DNA from: Chitinophagaceae bacterium
Lineage (GTDB): Bacteria; Bacteroidota; Bacteroidia; Chitinophagales; Chitinophagaceae
Assembly (NCBI GenBank): GCA_004173235.1
Contig: SEAC01000020.1
Coordinates: forward strand, 20,678-84,677
Length of the DNA stretch: 64,000 bases
Reading direction: 5' to 3'
In this document: positions 7,824-17,596 of the stretch, one piece after another
How the letters are laid out: every line of letters begins with the position of its first letter
Position numbering within the stretch: the stretch's first letter is position 1
Position numbers and translations under genes: made by a program
Notes under the pieces: generated by a model
The model's database searches: none
What the model saw: the letters and a program-made list of their open reading frames with translations, nothing else
What the model was told of the DNA's origin: nothing

Positions 7824-10052
7824 ATGGAAACTGTAGCGCAGGCACCGAAATACAACCTTAACGAAGAACAGGAAAAACGCCTCATCCTCCGCGAATACCG
7901 GGCACTACTGCGCTGCCTGAAAAGCCGCATCAAGCCTGGCGACCGGAAAATGATCCGCCAGGCATTCGAGATGGCTGCGGAAGCGCACAAGTCGATGCGC
8001 CGCAAGAGCGGCGAGCCCTATATTTTGCACCCGCTGGCCGTTGCCCGCATCTGCGTGGAAGAGATCGGCCTCGGCGTGCGCTCCACCATCTGCTCGCTGC
8101 TGCACGACACCGTGGAAGACACCGACGTAACGCTCGAGGATGTGCAACGCGAATTCGGTTCCGAGATCGCCCGCATCGTTGATGGGCTCACCAAGATTTC
8201 CACCGTGGTGGATGTGAATGCGTCGCAGCAGGCCGAAAACTTTCGCAAGATCCTGCTGACGCTCACCGACGACCCGCGCGTGATCATCATCAAGCTCGCC
8301 GACCGACTGCACAACATGCGCACGCTCGATTCGATGAAGCAGGAAAAGCAGCTGAAGATCGCATCGGAAACCGTGTACGTGTACGCCCCGCTGGCACACC
8401 GCATGGGCCTCTACAACATCAAGACCGAGATGGAGGACCTGTCGATGAAGTACCTGGAGCCGGACACCTACCGCTCGCTGGCGCGCAAGCTTGCCGAAAC
8501 GAAGCGCGAGCGCACCCGCTACATCAACGAATTTATCAAGCCGCTGCAGGATAAGCTCACTGCCTCCGGCTTCACGTTTGAAATCTATGGCCGCCCGAAA
8601 AGCATTCATTCCATCTGGAACAAGATGAAGAAGAAGGGCGTTGCCTTCGAGGAGGTATACGACCTCTTTGCCATCCGCGTGCTGCTCACATCCACTCCCG
8701 AAAAAGAAAAAGAAGAATGCTGGAAGGTGTACTCGATGATCACCGATGAATACACCCCTTCGCCCGAGCGCCTCCGCGACTGGCTGTCGAACCCGAAGAG
8801 CAATGGCTATGAAGCCCTGCACACCACGGTGATGGGGCCTCAGGGCAAGTGGGTGGAAGTGCAGATCCGCACGAAGCGGATGAACGAGATTGCCGAGAAG
8901 GGCCTCGCCGCGCACTACAAGTACAAGGAAGGGCAGGCCGATGAGAGCCGCTTCGACAAATGGTTCAACCAGATCCGCGAGGTGCTCAATTCGAATGATA
9001 CCGACTCGGTGGATTTCCTCCAGGATTTCAAGACCAGCTTCCTTGCCGAGGAGATCTACGTGTATACGCCGAAAGGGGAGGTGAAGATGCTGCCCACCGG
9101 CGCCACCGCCCTGGATTTTGCGTTCGCCGTGCACAGCATGGTGGGTGCGCGCACCATCGGGGCCAAGGTAAATCACAAGCTCGTGCCCATTTCGCACAAG
9201 CTGCGCTCCGGCGACCAGGTGGAGATCATCACCTCCAACAAGCAAAAGCCCAACGAGGGCTGGCTCGATTTCGTGGTAACGGCGAAGGCGCGAACGAAGA
9301 TCAAAGACGCGTTGAAGGAGGAGAAGCGCACCGTTGCGGAAGAAGGCAAGTACATCCTGCAGCGCAAGCTCGATGGAATGGGCGCGTCGATGAGCCAGCA
9401 CAACACCGACGAGATCGCGAATTTTTATAAATACTCCTCGTCGCTCGAACTGTTCTACCAGATCGCCATCAAGGCCGTCGACCTGAAGGAGCTGAAGGAA
9501 TTCAAGGTCACCGGCGACCGTCTCGATGCCCCGAAGCCCGTGAAGCTGCCCGAGCACAAGCACGAGCCGCATTACACGCCCAAGAAAGACACGGAGCTGA
9601 TCATCTTCGGGGAGAGCTCCGACAAGATCGTGTACAACCTGGCCAACTGTTGCAAGCCCATCCCCGGCGACGATGTTTTTGGCTTCGTCACCACAGGCAA
9701 GGGGCTCACCATCCACCGCACCAATTGCCCCAACGCCGCCAAGCTGATGGCCAGCTACGGCCACCGGATCGTAAAAACGAAATGGGCCAAGAACAAGGAA
9801 ATCTCCTTCCTGACGGGCCTCCGCATCATCGGTTTGGACGATGTGGGCGTGGTGAGCAAGATCACGAACCTCATTTCCGGCGAGCTGCGGATCAACATCG
9901 CGGCCATCACGATCGAGGCGAAAGAGGGCGTTTTCGAGGGCAGTATCAAGCTTTTTGTGCATGACAGGGATGAGCTGGACGCCCTCGTAGACAAGCTGAA
10001 AAGCCTCCACGGGATTCAGTCGGTGGACCGTTTCGACACCGAAACGCTCTGA
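7824..10052 (+). CDS. spoT: Bifunctional (p)ppGpp synthetase / hydrolase (RelA/SpoT homologue)
   Basis: 743 residues, full length for a long RSH enzyme that makes and breaks the stringent-response alarmone in the cytosol. Domains in order: HD hydrolase with an intact LLHDTVEDTD motif (His-Asp near 94-95); synthetase domain with YGRPKSIHSIWNKM and VYDLFAIRVLL; TGS domain (EIYVYTPKGEVKMLPTGATALDFAF); a zinc-finger-like segment with NCCKPIPGDDVFGF; and a C-terminal ACT domain (GLDDVGVVSKITNLIS). Both catalytic sites look intact, so it should be bifunctional. The frame is open from 7794, but that lies in the tail of the preceding terminator; the ATG at 7824 just after the -7 box is the better start. 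Confidence 0.95.
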   Translation: METVAQAPKYNLNEEQEKRLILREYRALLRCLKSRIKPGDRKMIRQAFEMAAEAHKSMRRKSGEPYILHPLAVARICVEEIGLGVRSTICSLLHDTVEDTDVTLEDVQREFGSEIARIVDGLTKISTVVDVNASQQAENFRKILLTLTDDPRVIIIKLADRLHNMRTLDSMKQEKQLKIASETVYVYAPLAHRMGLYNIKTEMEDLSMKYLEPDTYRSLARKLAETKRERTRYINEFIKPLQDKLTASGFTFEIYGRPKSIHSIWNKMKKKGVAFEEVYDLFAIRVLLTSTPEKEKEECWKVYSMITDEYTPSPERLRDWLSNPKSNGYEALHTTVMGPQGKWVEVQIRTKRMNEIAEKGLAAHYKYKEGQADESRFDKWFNQIREVLNSNDTDSVDFLQDFKTSFLAEEIYVYTPKGEVKMLPTGATALDFAFAVHSMVGARTIGAKVNHKLVPISHKLRSGDQVEIITSNKQKPNEGWLDFVVTAKARTKIKDALKEEKRTVAEEGKYILQRKLDGMGASMSQHNTDEIANFYKYSSSLELFYQIAIKAVDLKELKEFKVTGDRLDAPKPVKLPEHKHEPHYTPKKDTELIIFGESSDKIVYNLANCCKPIPGDDVFGFVTTGKGLTIHRTNCPNAAKLMASYGHRIVKTKWAKNKEISFLTGLRIIGLDDVGVVSKITNLISGELRINIAAITIEAKEGVFEGSIKLFVHDRDELDALVDKLKSLHGIQSVDRFDTETL

Positions 10053-10167
10053 CGCCGTTTTACGGGAAATCGCCGAAAAAAGCTGGGAATTCGTTAAAAT
10101 TTATATTAACTTGTAGCCAATTTTTCGGTATTTCCACTTAAACATACTTGCCAAATAATAAGCTGCT

Positions 10168-13100
10168 ATGAAACTACGCATCGCCCTGCTGGCTGCTTTT
10201 GTTGTTTTGTTCCAATTTGCGACACGCGCGCAGGGATATAACTTTAGTTGTACCCGCGACACCATCGTACAAAGTTGCGTGGTGCCCGTTTGCTTCCCCC
10301 TGTCTACCAAAGTGCCGGACATTCACGGCCAGACGGACGACTACGAAGTGGTTCAAATAGCAGGCCAGGGGGCCGCACCCGGCAGTTGTTTTTCGCCTTA
10401 CACGCCACCCGACGATCCCAGCGGCACATCCGCCTCACTGACCATTGATGATCGGTATAGTTCGGTCATTAACCTTCCTTTCAACTTCAAATTCTGGGGA
10501 ACCAGCTATAACAGTCTGGTGATCAGTACGAACGGGGTGATCTCCTTCGATGTAAGTCTTTCTGGAAACTTTGCGCACTATGCGATGCTCACCAGCGGCA
10601 CCGGCCTCACAGCGACGGGTACCAGCGCGGGAGTGAATCTGCCCAGTACGCGATACGATAAGGCTCTGATTATGGGTCCCTACCACGATATCAACCCAGG
10701 GGCCACGACTTCGCCGACACGGAAGATCCAATACCAGATCGTGGGAACGGCGCCCTACCGCCGGTTCGTATTCAGCTTTTATAAAGTTCCGCTCTTTGAC
10801 TGTACCTCTCAGTTTGAGAATACGCATCAGATCGTTCTATATGAGACAACCAATATCATTGAGGTTTTCGTTTTCAGCAAGCAAATTTGCACTACGTGGA
10901 ACGATGGCAGAGCGATCATCGGCATTCAGGATGAAACGCGTGCCCGTGGATTGATGGCACCAGGACGCAGTGCAACCGACCCGCGCTGGGGCACACCGAA
11001 CATGAACGAAGCCTGGCGTTTTATTCCGAAAGGGGGCCCTTCACTCTTGAACAGAATTGAACTGCTTAACAGCTCTGGTTCGGTCATGACCACCGGTGTT
11101 GCAGGAACACCATCGGGAGGGCTGGTACCTGTTTCATTCCCTAATTTCTGCGTACCTGTTTCCAACACCTCCAGCTACATCGTTCGCGCCGTTTATAACG
11201 ATCCCAACAACCCGGGTGGTTTCAATTATGGACTCGACACCTTCCGCGTGTCGGTAGTTTCCGGTATCGCTGCAACATCTACGATTGTGCCCGCCGGCTG
11301 CTTGCCCAATGGATCGATAACGATAAATGTGACATCAGGCACGGGTACCCCGCCCTATACCTATCAACTCGATAGCGGTACTCCGCAGAGCTCCAACGTA
11401 TTCAACAACCTTCCGGCAGGCAACTACACGGTGACCATCAAGGATGCTACGGGTTGCACCAACGTGATGTCCCTAACCGTTGCGCAAATCAACCCGCTGC
11501 AGGCAACTGCCGCCACTACGCCGGCGGCGTGTTCGCCAACCGGAACCATCACGGTGTCGGTGACGGCAGGCGGCACGGGCCCCTACACCTATTCCCTCGA
11601 CGGCGGCACCCCGCAGTCGAGCCCCAACTTTACCGGTATCGCCGGCGGCAACCACAACGTAACGGTGACCGACCTTACTACTACCTGCGTGCGCCAGGTT
11701 CCCGCGGTGATCAGCAACATCAACAACCTGGCTGGCTCGGTGATATCGAGCACGCCTTCCGGATGTACCCCCACGGGCTCCATCACGGTAGCCGGCAGCC
11801 TCGGCACGCCTCCTTATACGTACAGCATCGACAACGGACCTTTCCAGTCGAGCCCCAGCTTCTTCCCTGTGGGAGTAGGTCTGCACACGATCGTGATCAA
11901 GGATGCCGCTACCTGCACCAAAACCATCAACGGCATTGTTGCCGCGCTGCCAAAGCCTACGATCGCTACCGTTCCGGTGACCAACGCCGGTTGTAATCCC
12001 ACGGGCTCCATCACCGTTAACCTCAATGCAGGCAGCGGCGTGGCACCGTTCACCTACGTGCTCAACCCCGGCGCTGTAAGCCAGTCCACCAACGTGTTCA
12101 CCGGCCTCGCCGCCGGCACCTACACGGTAGTAGTAACCGACGCCGTTGGTTGCAGCGTGACGCGCAGCAACATCGTAATCACGGCTGCTGCGGCAATTAC
12201 GGCCACGGCCACGGCTACTCCTTCCGGTTGCACACCGTCGGGCACCATCACGGTTACGCAAGCAGGCGGTACGGCTCCTTACACGTATACGCTCAACAGC
12301 GGCACTCCGCAGAGCTCCAACGTCTTTACGGCGCTCACTCCCGGCACCTACAACATCGAGGTACGCGACGCCAGTGGTTGCACCGCCACTACTACTGCCA
12401 CTGTATCTACTACCGGCAGCCTCACGGCCACGGGCACCACCACGCCTTCAGGTTGCGCCCCTGCCTCGGGCACCATCACCATTACGGTGCCTGCGGGATC
12501 GGGTGTGGCACCCTACACGTATGCACTCAACAGCGGCACACCGCAATCTTCCAACACCTTCAGCGGAATTGCCGCAGGCAACCATTCGGTTGAAGTGAAA
12601 GATTTCGCAGGGTGCTCTTATACAGTAAGTGTTACTATCGGAAGCACGCCGGCGCCAACGCTTACGCTGGCCGGCACGCCTTCGGGTTGCTCGCCCATCG
12701 GCACCATTACCGCAACCGCGGGTGCAGGCACGGCTCCGTTCACCTTCTCTCTCGACAACGGTACGTCCCAAAGCTCGAACGTATTCAACGCAGTCGCTTC
12801 GGGTCCGCACTCGGTAACGGTAACTGATTCGAAAGGTTGCACCGCTACAGCGACCTTCACAACTACAACATATCCTGCCCTGGCTGCAACGATCGCTTCG
12901 ACCCCATCGGGCTGTACGCCTCCGAGCGGTACCATTACGGCTACGGTTAACCCCGGCGCGGGCCTGGCTCCGTACACCTTCACACTCGACTCCGGAACGC
13001 CACAGGCAACCGGCGCTTACACGGGCATCACTGCCGGTGCGCACACCGTTGTAGTGGCCGATGCTGCAGGTTGCACCGTAACCCTCACCACCACAGTGAC

Positions 13101-15759
13101 CGCACCTGCTCCGCTTGCAGGAACCGCCGCCAGCACGCCTTCGGGTTGCAACCCCTCGGGCACTATCACCGTTACAATGAGCAATGGCGTTGCCCCCTTC
13201 ATTTATGTGCTCGATACCGGCACGCCCCAGGCATCCGGCAACTTTACCAACGTCGCTTCCGGTTCACACAGTGTAACCGTTACCGACGCACAGGGCTGCA
13301 CCGTAACGATACCTGTTACCGTTGCTGCGCCGGCCCCGCTGAGCGGCACTGCTACCAGCACGGCTTCGGGCTGCAACCCCACGGGCACCATTACCATTAC
13401 CATGAGCAATGGCATCGCGCCCTTCCAATATGCGCTGGATACTTATCCTCCGCAGGCAGGTAACACGTTCAGCAACGTGGCCAGCGGTCCGCACTCGATC
13501 GTGGTGACCGATGCTTCGGGTTGCACCACTACCATCACGGAAAACGTGGGCTCGATGCCGGCACTTACGGCAACGGCTACCAGCACGGCTTCGGGCTGCT
13601 CGCCCAGCGGCACCATCACCGTAACCGTTCCTTCGGGCATCGGCGTAGCACCGTTCACGTATGCGCTCGATGCGAGCCCGCCGCAACCAAGCAACAATTT
13701 CAGCAACGTGCTCGACGGCAGCCACAACATTACGGTTGCTGATGCATCGGGTTGCAGCTACACGTTCAGCACCACCGTGGCAGGCCCCACGCCGCTGACG
13801 GCGGGTGTTTCCACAGTCACCACATCCTGCGGAGGCGCCTCCAACGGTTCGGCCACGCTGAACCCCACCAACGGCATCGCTCCTTATCAATACCAGATCG
13901 GCACGAGCGGCTGGCAGACGTCCAACACCTTCACCAACCTGGCCGTTGGCAGCTACGACCTGTCGTTCCGCGACGCTTCGGGTTGTGTATCCGGACTCTT
14001 CCAGGCCGTGATCACCGCCGGCCCGGCCATCACCGCTACCGAAACGCACACGAATATTTCCTGCTTCGGTGGCAGCAATGGCAGCGCGACGCTCACGCTT
14101 TCCAACAACGCTACGGCGCCGTTCACGTTCTCCTCCGACAACTTTGCCAGCACGCAGGGGTCGCCAACGATCAGCGGACTGGCCGTTGGAACGCATACCA
14201 TCTGGTTCCGCGATGCCGTGGGTTGCTCCAACAGCATCACCGTTGCCATCACTGAGCCGTCGCAGCTCGTTCCGGGCACGCCCACTTCGGTGAGCCCTGT
14301 TTGTAATGGCGCGGCCAACGGGTCGGTTACGCTCTCCGCAACGGGCGGCACCGCACCGTACACGTATTCGTTCAACAACGGTCCGTTCAACAGCAGCGCA
14401 ACCTTCCCCACGGGCGCCGGCACGTTCAACTTCCAGGTGAAGGATGCGAACAACTGCGTAACGGCAACCCGCACGGTTACTGTAACCGAGCCTGCACTCC
14501 TGAAGATCGATTCCATCGTAGTAGGCAATGCAAGCTGCGACACGATGGGCCGCCTGAATGTGTATGTAAGCGGAGGCATCGCGCCTTACCGCTTCCAGCT
14601 CGATGCGGGCATCCTCCAGCGCGACAGTTCGTTCCGCGTTCCTGCCAACAGCTACCAGATCACCATCCGTGACACCAATAACTGCCAGGCGCAGCAATAC
14701 GTGACCGTGAACCAGGTGAATAACCTCACCTACACCGCACCGGTGATCGCGCCCATCTGCGAAGGCGGACAGGCCACCATCACGCCCGTGACCAACGCTA
14801 CACAGTTTACCTGGACCGGCCCGCGCCTGACCCCGAACAACTCGGCGCAGTCGTCGGTAACCGTCCGCCCGCTGCATGATACTACTTACCACCTCGTTTA
14901 CACACTGGGTTCCTGCTCGGCATTCGACGATATCCCGGTAACGGTATATGCCGCTCCGATCCCGGATGCTGGAACGGCGGCAGGCATTTGCGCCGGCGCC
15001 ACCGCGCAGCTCAACGCATCGCCCGGCTTCACCGAGTACCACTGGAGCCCGGTCAACTACCTGTCGAACCCCGATGTGCAGAGCCCCACGGTTACCGGCG
15101 CACCGGCACCCGGCATCTCGTACTTCCTCCACGTGAAGGACGCCAACGGTTGCTCATCGCTCATCCCCGACACAGTGTTTGTAAGTGTAACTGCACCGAT
15201 CCCTGTATTTGTGAATCCTCCTGATACGGTGATGTACATCGGCGACACGCTGCACCTCAACGCGATCGCTGCGGCCAACCAGTTTGTGTGGACGAACGCC
15301 CTTGGACAAACGCCTCCGAACCTCACCAATCCCAACATCGCGGATCCGATTCTGCTGGTGGAGCACAACGATGTGCTGAAAGTGCACGTGACGGATTCGA
15401 ACGGCTGCACCGGCGACGGATACTTCTACGTGCGTGCCTTCCAGGGCCCCGAGATCTACGTGCCTTCGGCCTTCACGCCTAACCGCGACGGTAAGAACGA
15501 CCTCCTGCGCCCCGCTTGCGTAGGAGTGAAAACGCTGAGCTACTTCCGCGTGTTCGACCGCTGGGGTAAGGTGATGTATGAATACAAAGGCGAGCGCCGC
15601 GGACCCGAAGTGTATAACCTGCTCAGCTCCAATATTGGCTGGGATGGCCGCTTCGAAGGCAAGGAGCTGACCACCGGAACATTTGTATGGGTTGCCGAGG
15701 GGGTTACTAAAGAAGGAAAAGTGATCACCCGCAAGGGCGTGGTCACCATCATCCGATAA
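10168..15759 (+). CDS. Giant secreted SprB-like repeat protein with type IX secretion C-terminal domain
   Basis: 1863 residues, a longer paralogue of the protein at 3371. Signal peptide 1-22; the N-terminal domain to about 365 keeps the same landmarks (SCTRDTIVQSC, PYHDINPGATTSP, ENTHQIVLYET). Residues about 366-1510 hold some 15 SprB-like repeats. The first eleven are very alike (SGCTPSGTITVT ... YTYxLxSGTPQSSN), and the last four diverge to a CGGASNGSATL type. Ig-like modules follow, and the final ~100 residues are the CHU_C domain (EIYVPSAFTPNRDGKND ... GVVTIIR) that targets type IX secretion. Repeats rich in Thr/Ser/Gly suggest an extended surface filament. It is followed by a strong terminator and has no adjacent PorP/SprF gene. 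Confidence 0.9.
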   Translation: MKLRIALLAAFVVLFQFATRAQGYNFSCTRDTIVQSCVVPVCFPLSTKVPDIHGQTDDYEVVQIAGQGAAPGSCFSPYTPPDDPSGTSASLTIDDRYSSVINLPFNFKFWGTSYNSLVISTNGVISFDVSLSGNFAHYAMLTSGTGLTATGTSAGVNLPSTRYDKALIMGPYHDINPGATTSPTRKIQYQIVGTAPYRRFVFSFYKVPLFDCTSQFENTHQIVLYETTNIIEVFVFSKQICTTWNDGRAIIGIQDETRARGLMAPGRSATDPRWGTPNMNEAWRFIPKGGPSLLNRIELLNSSGSVMTTGVAGTPSGGLVPVSFPNFCVPVSNTSSYIVRAVYNDPNNPGGFNYGLDTFRVSVVSGIAATSTIVPAGCLPNGSITINVTSGTGTPPYTYQLDSGTPQSSNVFNNLPAGNYTVTIKDATGCTNVMSLTVAQINPLQATAATTPAACSPTGTITVSVTAGGTGPYTYSLDGGTPQSSPNFTGIAGGNHNVTVTDLTTTCVRQVPAVISNINNLAGSVISSTPSGCTPTGSITVAGSLGTPPYTYSIDNGPFQSSPSFFPVGVGLHTIVIKDAATCTKTINGIVAALPKPTIATVPVTNAGCNPTGSITVNLNAGSGVAPFTYVLNPGAVSQSTNVFTGLAAGTYTVVVTDAVGCSVTRSNIVITAAAAITATATATPSGCTPSGTITVTQAGGTAPYTYTLNSGTPQSSNVFTALTPGTYNIEVRDASGCTATTTATVSTTGSLTATGTTTPSGCAPASGTITITVPAGSGVAPYTYALNSGTPQSSNTFSGIAAGNHSVEVKDFAGCSYTVSVTIGSTPAPTLTLAGTPSGCSPIGTITATAGAGTAPFTFSLDNGTSQSSNVFNAVASGPHSVTVTDSKGCTATATFTTTTYPALAATIASTPSGCTPPSGTITATVNPGAGLAPYTFTLDSGTPQATGAYTGITAGAHTVVVADAAGCTVTLTTTVTAPAPLAGTAASTPSGCNPSGTITVTMSNGVAPFIYVLDTGTPQASGNFTNVASGSHSVTVTDAQGCTVTIPVTVAAPAPLSGTATSTASGCNPTGTITITMSNGIAPFQYALDTYPPQAGNTFSNVASGPHSIVVTDASGCTTTITENVGSMPALTATATSTASGCSPSGTITVTVPSGIGVAPFTYALDASPPQPSNNFSNVLDGSHNITVADASGCSYTFSTTVAGPTPLTAGVSTVTTSCGGASNGSATLNPTNGIAPYQYQIGTSGWQTSNTFTNLAVGSYDLSFRDASGCVSGLFQAVITAGPAITATETHTNISCFGGSNGSATLTLSNNATAPFTFSSDNFASTQGSPTISGLAVGTHTIWFRDAVGCSNSITVAITEPSQLVPGTPTSVSPVCNGAANGSVTLSATGGTAPYTYSFNNGPFNSSATFPTGAGTFNFQVKDANNCVTATRTVTVTEPALLKIDSIVVGNASCDTMGRLNVYVSGGIAPYRFQLDAGILQRDSSFRVPANSYQITIRDTNNCQAQQYVTVNQVNNLTYTAPVIAPICEGGQATITPVTNATQFTWTGPRLTPNNSAQSSVTVRPLHDTTYHLVYTLGSCSAFDDIPVTVYAAPIPDAGTAAGICAGATAQLNASPGFTEYHWSPVNYLSNPDVQSPTVTGAPAPGISYFLHVKDANGCSSLIPDTVFVSVTAPIPVFVNPPDTVMYIGDTLHLNAIAAANQFVWTNALGQTPPNLTNPNIADPILLVEHNDVLKVHVTDSNGCTGDGYFYVRAFQGPEIYVPSAFTPNRDGKNDLLRPACVGVKTLSYFRVFDRWGKVMYEYKGERRGPEVYNLLSSNIGWDGRFEGKELTTGTFVWVAEGVTKEGKVITRKGVVTIIR

Positions 15760-15777
15760 GATTTTGCAACGCTTTTC

Positions 15778-15813
15778 AAAAAGCCATCCCCTCCGGGCGG
15801 ATGGCTTTTTTTT
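15778..15813 (+). terminator. Intrinsic terminator of the giant repeat protein
   Basis: Stem aaaagccatcc / ggatggctttt with a GC-rich loop and a run of nine T, 19 nt after the stop codon. Confidence 0.88.
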
Positions 15814-15818
15814 GTCCC

Positions 15819-15826
15819 TACATTTG
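15819..15826 (+). promoter_or_regulatory. -7 box for purA (TACATTTG)
   Basis: An exact TAnnTTTG match 19 nt before the purA ATG and directly after the preceding terminator. Confidence 0.6.
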
Positions 15827-15845
15827 CCGCACAACAACGCACGTT

Positions 15846-17114
15846 ATGGTAGATGTTATCCTGGGCTTGCAGTGGGGCGACGAAGGAAAAGGAAAGATCG
15901 TTGACTACTTCGCGGCGCAATACGATATCGTTGCACGCTTCCAGGGAGGCCCCAACGCAGGGCACACGCTCTACGTAGGCCCCGACAGCAAGAAGGTGGT
16001 GCTCCACCAGATCCCCTCCGGAGTATTTCACCAGGGAGCGGTAAACCTCATTGGCAACGGCGTTGTGCTCGATCCCGTTACCCTCGCGCGCGAATGCGCT
16101 ACCGTGGCGGGCTTTGGTGTGGATCTGCGCAAAAACCTGTTCATTGCCGAGCGCACGCACCTCATCCTGCCGACGCACCGCGCCCTCGACAAGGCAGCGG
16201 AGCTCGCTAAAGGCGACAGCAAGATCGGGTCGACGCTGAAGGGCATCGGGCCGGCCTATATGGACAAGACCGGCCGCAACGGCCTCCGCGTGGGCGACCT
16301 GTTGCACAAAAGCTTTACCACATCCTACATCAAGCTGCGCCTCAAGCACCAGAAGCTGCTCGATACGTATCACTTCAACGAAGACATCACCGCCTGGGAA
16401 GAAGAGTTCTTCGAGGCGATCGAATTCCTTCGTACGCTCAACGTGGTGAACGGCGAATACTTTATCAACGAACAGATCGGACGCGGCAAGAAGGTGCTTG
16501 CAGAAGGCGCCCAGGGCTCGATGCTCGATATCGATTTCGGCACCTTCCCGTACGTTACTTCCAGCAGCACCACGTCTGCCGGTGTTTGCTCGGGCCTGGG
16601 CGTGGCGCCGCAGCGCATCCGCGAAGTGATCGGTGTTTCGAAAGCGTATTGCACACGCGTGGGCAGCGGGCCTTTCCCTACCGAGCTGCACGACGAAACC
16701 GGCGAAGAACTGCGTCGCGTCGGCTCCGAATTTGGCGCAACAACGGGCCGTCCGCGCCGCTGTGGCTGGATGGACCTTGTGGCGCTGAAGTACGCCTGCA
16801 TGATCAACGGGGTGACGCAGGTGGTGCTCACGAAGGCTGACGTGCTGGATGCTTTTCCAACGCTGCAGGTGTGCACGGGCTACCGGGTAGACAGCACGGC
16901 GAGCGACAAAGTTCCTTTCCAGATGACCCGCAACGCGATCGAGCCGGTATACCACTCGGTGCGCGGATGGCACACCGACAGCACCGGCTGCAACAATGCC
17001 GACGCGCTGCCGCAGGAAATGAAAGATTACATCGGCTTCATCAACGACGAACTGGGTACGCCGGTGCGTTATGTATCCAACGGCCCGGGCCGCGAGCAGA
17101 TCGTGCGGCTGTAG
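15846..17114 (+). CDS. purA: Adenylosuccinate synthetase
   Basis: 422 residues. It condenses IMP and aspartate with GTP to adenylosuccinate, the first committed step to AMP, in the cytosol. The N-terminal GLQWGDEGKGKIVD GTP/IMP loop with the catalytic Asp, GPNAGHTLYVG with the catalytic His, and the C-terminal TTGRPRRCGWMD and KADVLD motifs are present. The frame is open 15 codons further upstream, but that part overlaps the preceding terminator, and MVDVILGLQWGD is the family start. A promoter box precedes it. Confidence 0.97.
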   Translation: MVDVILGLQWGDEGKGKIVDYFAAQYDIVARFQGGPNAGHTLYVGPDSKKVVLHQIPSGVFHQGAVNLIGNGVVLDPVTLARECATVAGFGVDLRKNLFIAERTHLILPTHRALDKAAELAKGDSKIGSTLKGIGPAYMDKTGRNGLRVGDLLHKSFTTSYIKLRLKHQKLLDTYHFNEDITAWEEEFFEAIEFLRTLNVVNGEYFINEQIGRGKKVLAEGAQGSMLDIDFGTFPYVTSSSTTSAGVCSGLGVAPQRIREVIGVSKAYCTRVGSGPFPTELHDETGEELRRVGSEFGATTGRPRRCGWMDLVALKYACMINGVTQVVLTKADVLDAFPTLQVCTGYRVDSTASDKVPFQMTRNAIEPVYHSVRGWHTDSTGCNNADALPQEMKDYIGFINDELGTPVRYVSNGPGREQIVRL

Positions 17115-17200
17115 CTCCGATGAGCCGGAGCAGAAAAAAAGCCGCAAAATTTGGACATATAAAAACTTCGCCGAAAATTTACACCGATAATTATCCCATT

Positions 17201-17533
17201 ATGGCGCTTATACTTGAGAACGAACCCTCTCTGACTGTTACGGACGACTTTGTAGACCAATTGCTGATGAAGGCCAAGCGTGCTGCTTCCGAAGAGGAAG
17301 AAGACGACGCCGACGACGAGGAACTGGATGAAGAAGCGACTGAAGAAGACGAAGAGTGGGACCCTGACTTTGAAGAATTCGACCTGCCCAAATCGAAAAA
17401 AGGCGGCGGCAAGAAAGACGAAGCCGAGGAAGAAGAAGATTTTAAGATCGAAGACGACGAGGAGTTCAAGGATCTCTTCAGCGGTGGTGGCGCCGGCGCC
17501 GGCAGCTTCGATGATGAAGACGACGATTTCTAA
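17201..17533 (+). CDS. Small, highly acidic protein of unknown function
   Basis: 110 residues from the ATG at 17201, with an ordered start (MALILENEPSLTVTDDFVDQLLMKAKRAA). The rest is dominated by Asp/Glu runs (about 27-60 and 76-92), broken by a basic KSKKGGGKK patch, and ends GSFDDEDDDF. It has no signal peptide or membrane segment and is probably a disordered cytosolic protein. An in-frame ATG at 17120 would add a basic 27-residue N-terminus, but the 17201 start is followed by the more protein-like sequence. It lies between purA and pabB on the same strand. I do not recognise a named family. Confidence 0.72.
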   Translation: MALILENEPSLTVTDDFVDQLLMKAKRAASEEEEDDADDEELDEEATEEDEEWDPDFEEFDLPKSKKGGGKKDEAEEEEDFKIEDDEEFKDLFSGGGAGAGSFDDEDDDF

Positions 17534-17596
17534 ACCGTAAACAAACGGCTGCTGATACAACGTAACTATACCTGGCCGGCCACAACGGCGAGCCGA

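Noticed and set aside
15801..15845. Earlier start for purA
   Set aside because: It overlaps the terminator of the previous gene and adds residues not seen in the family.
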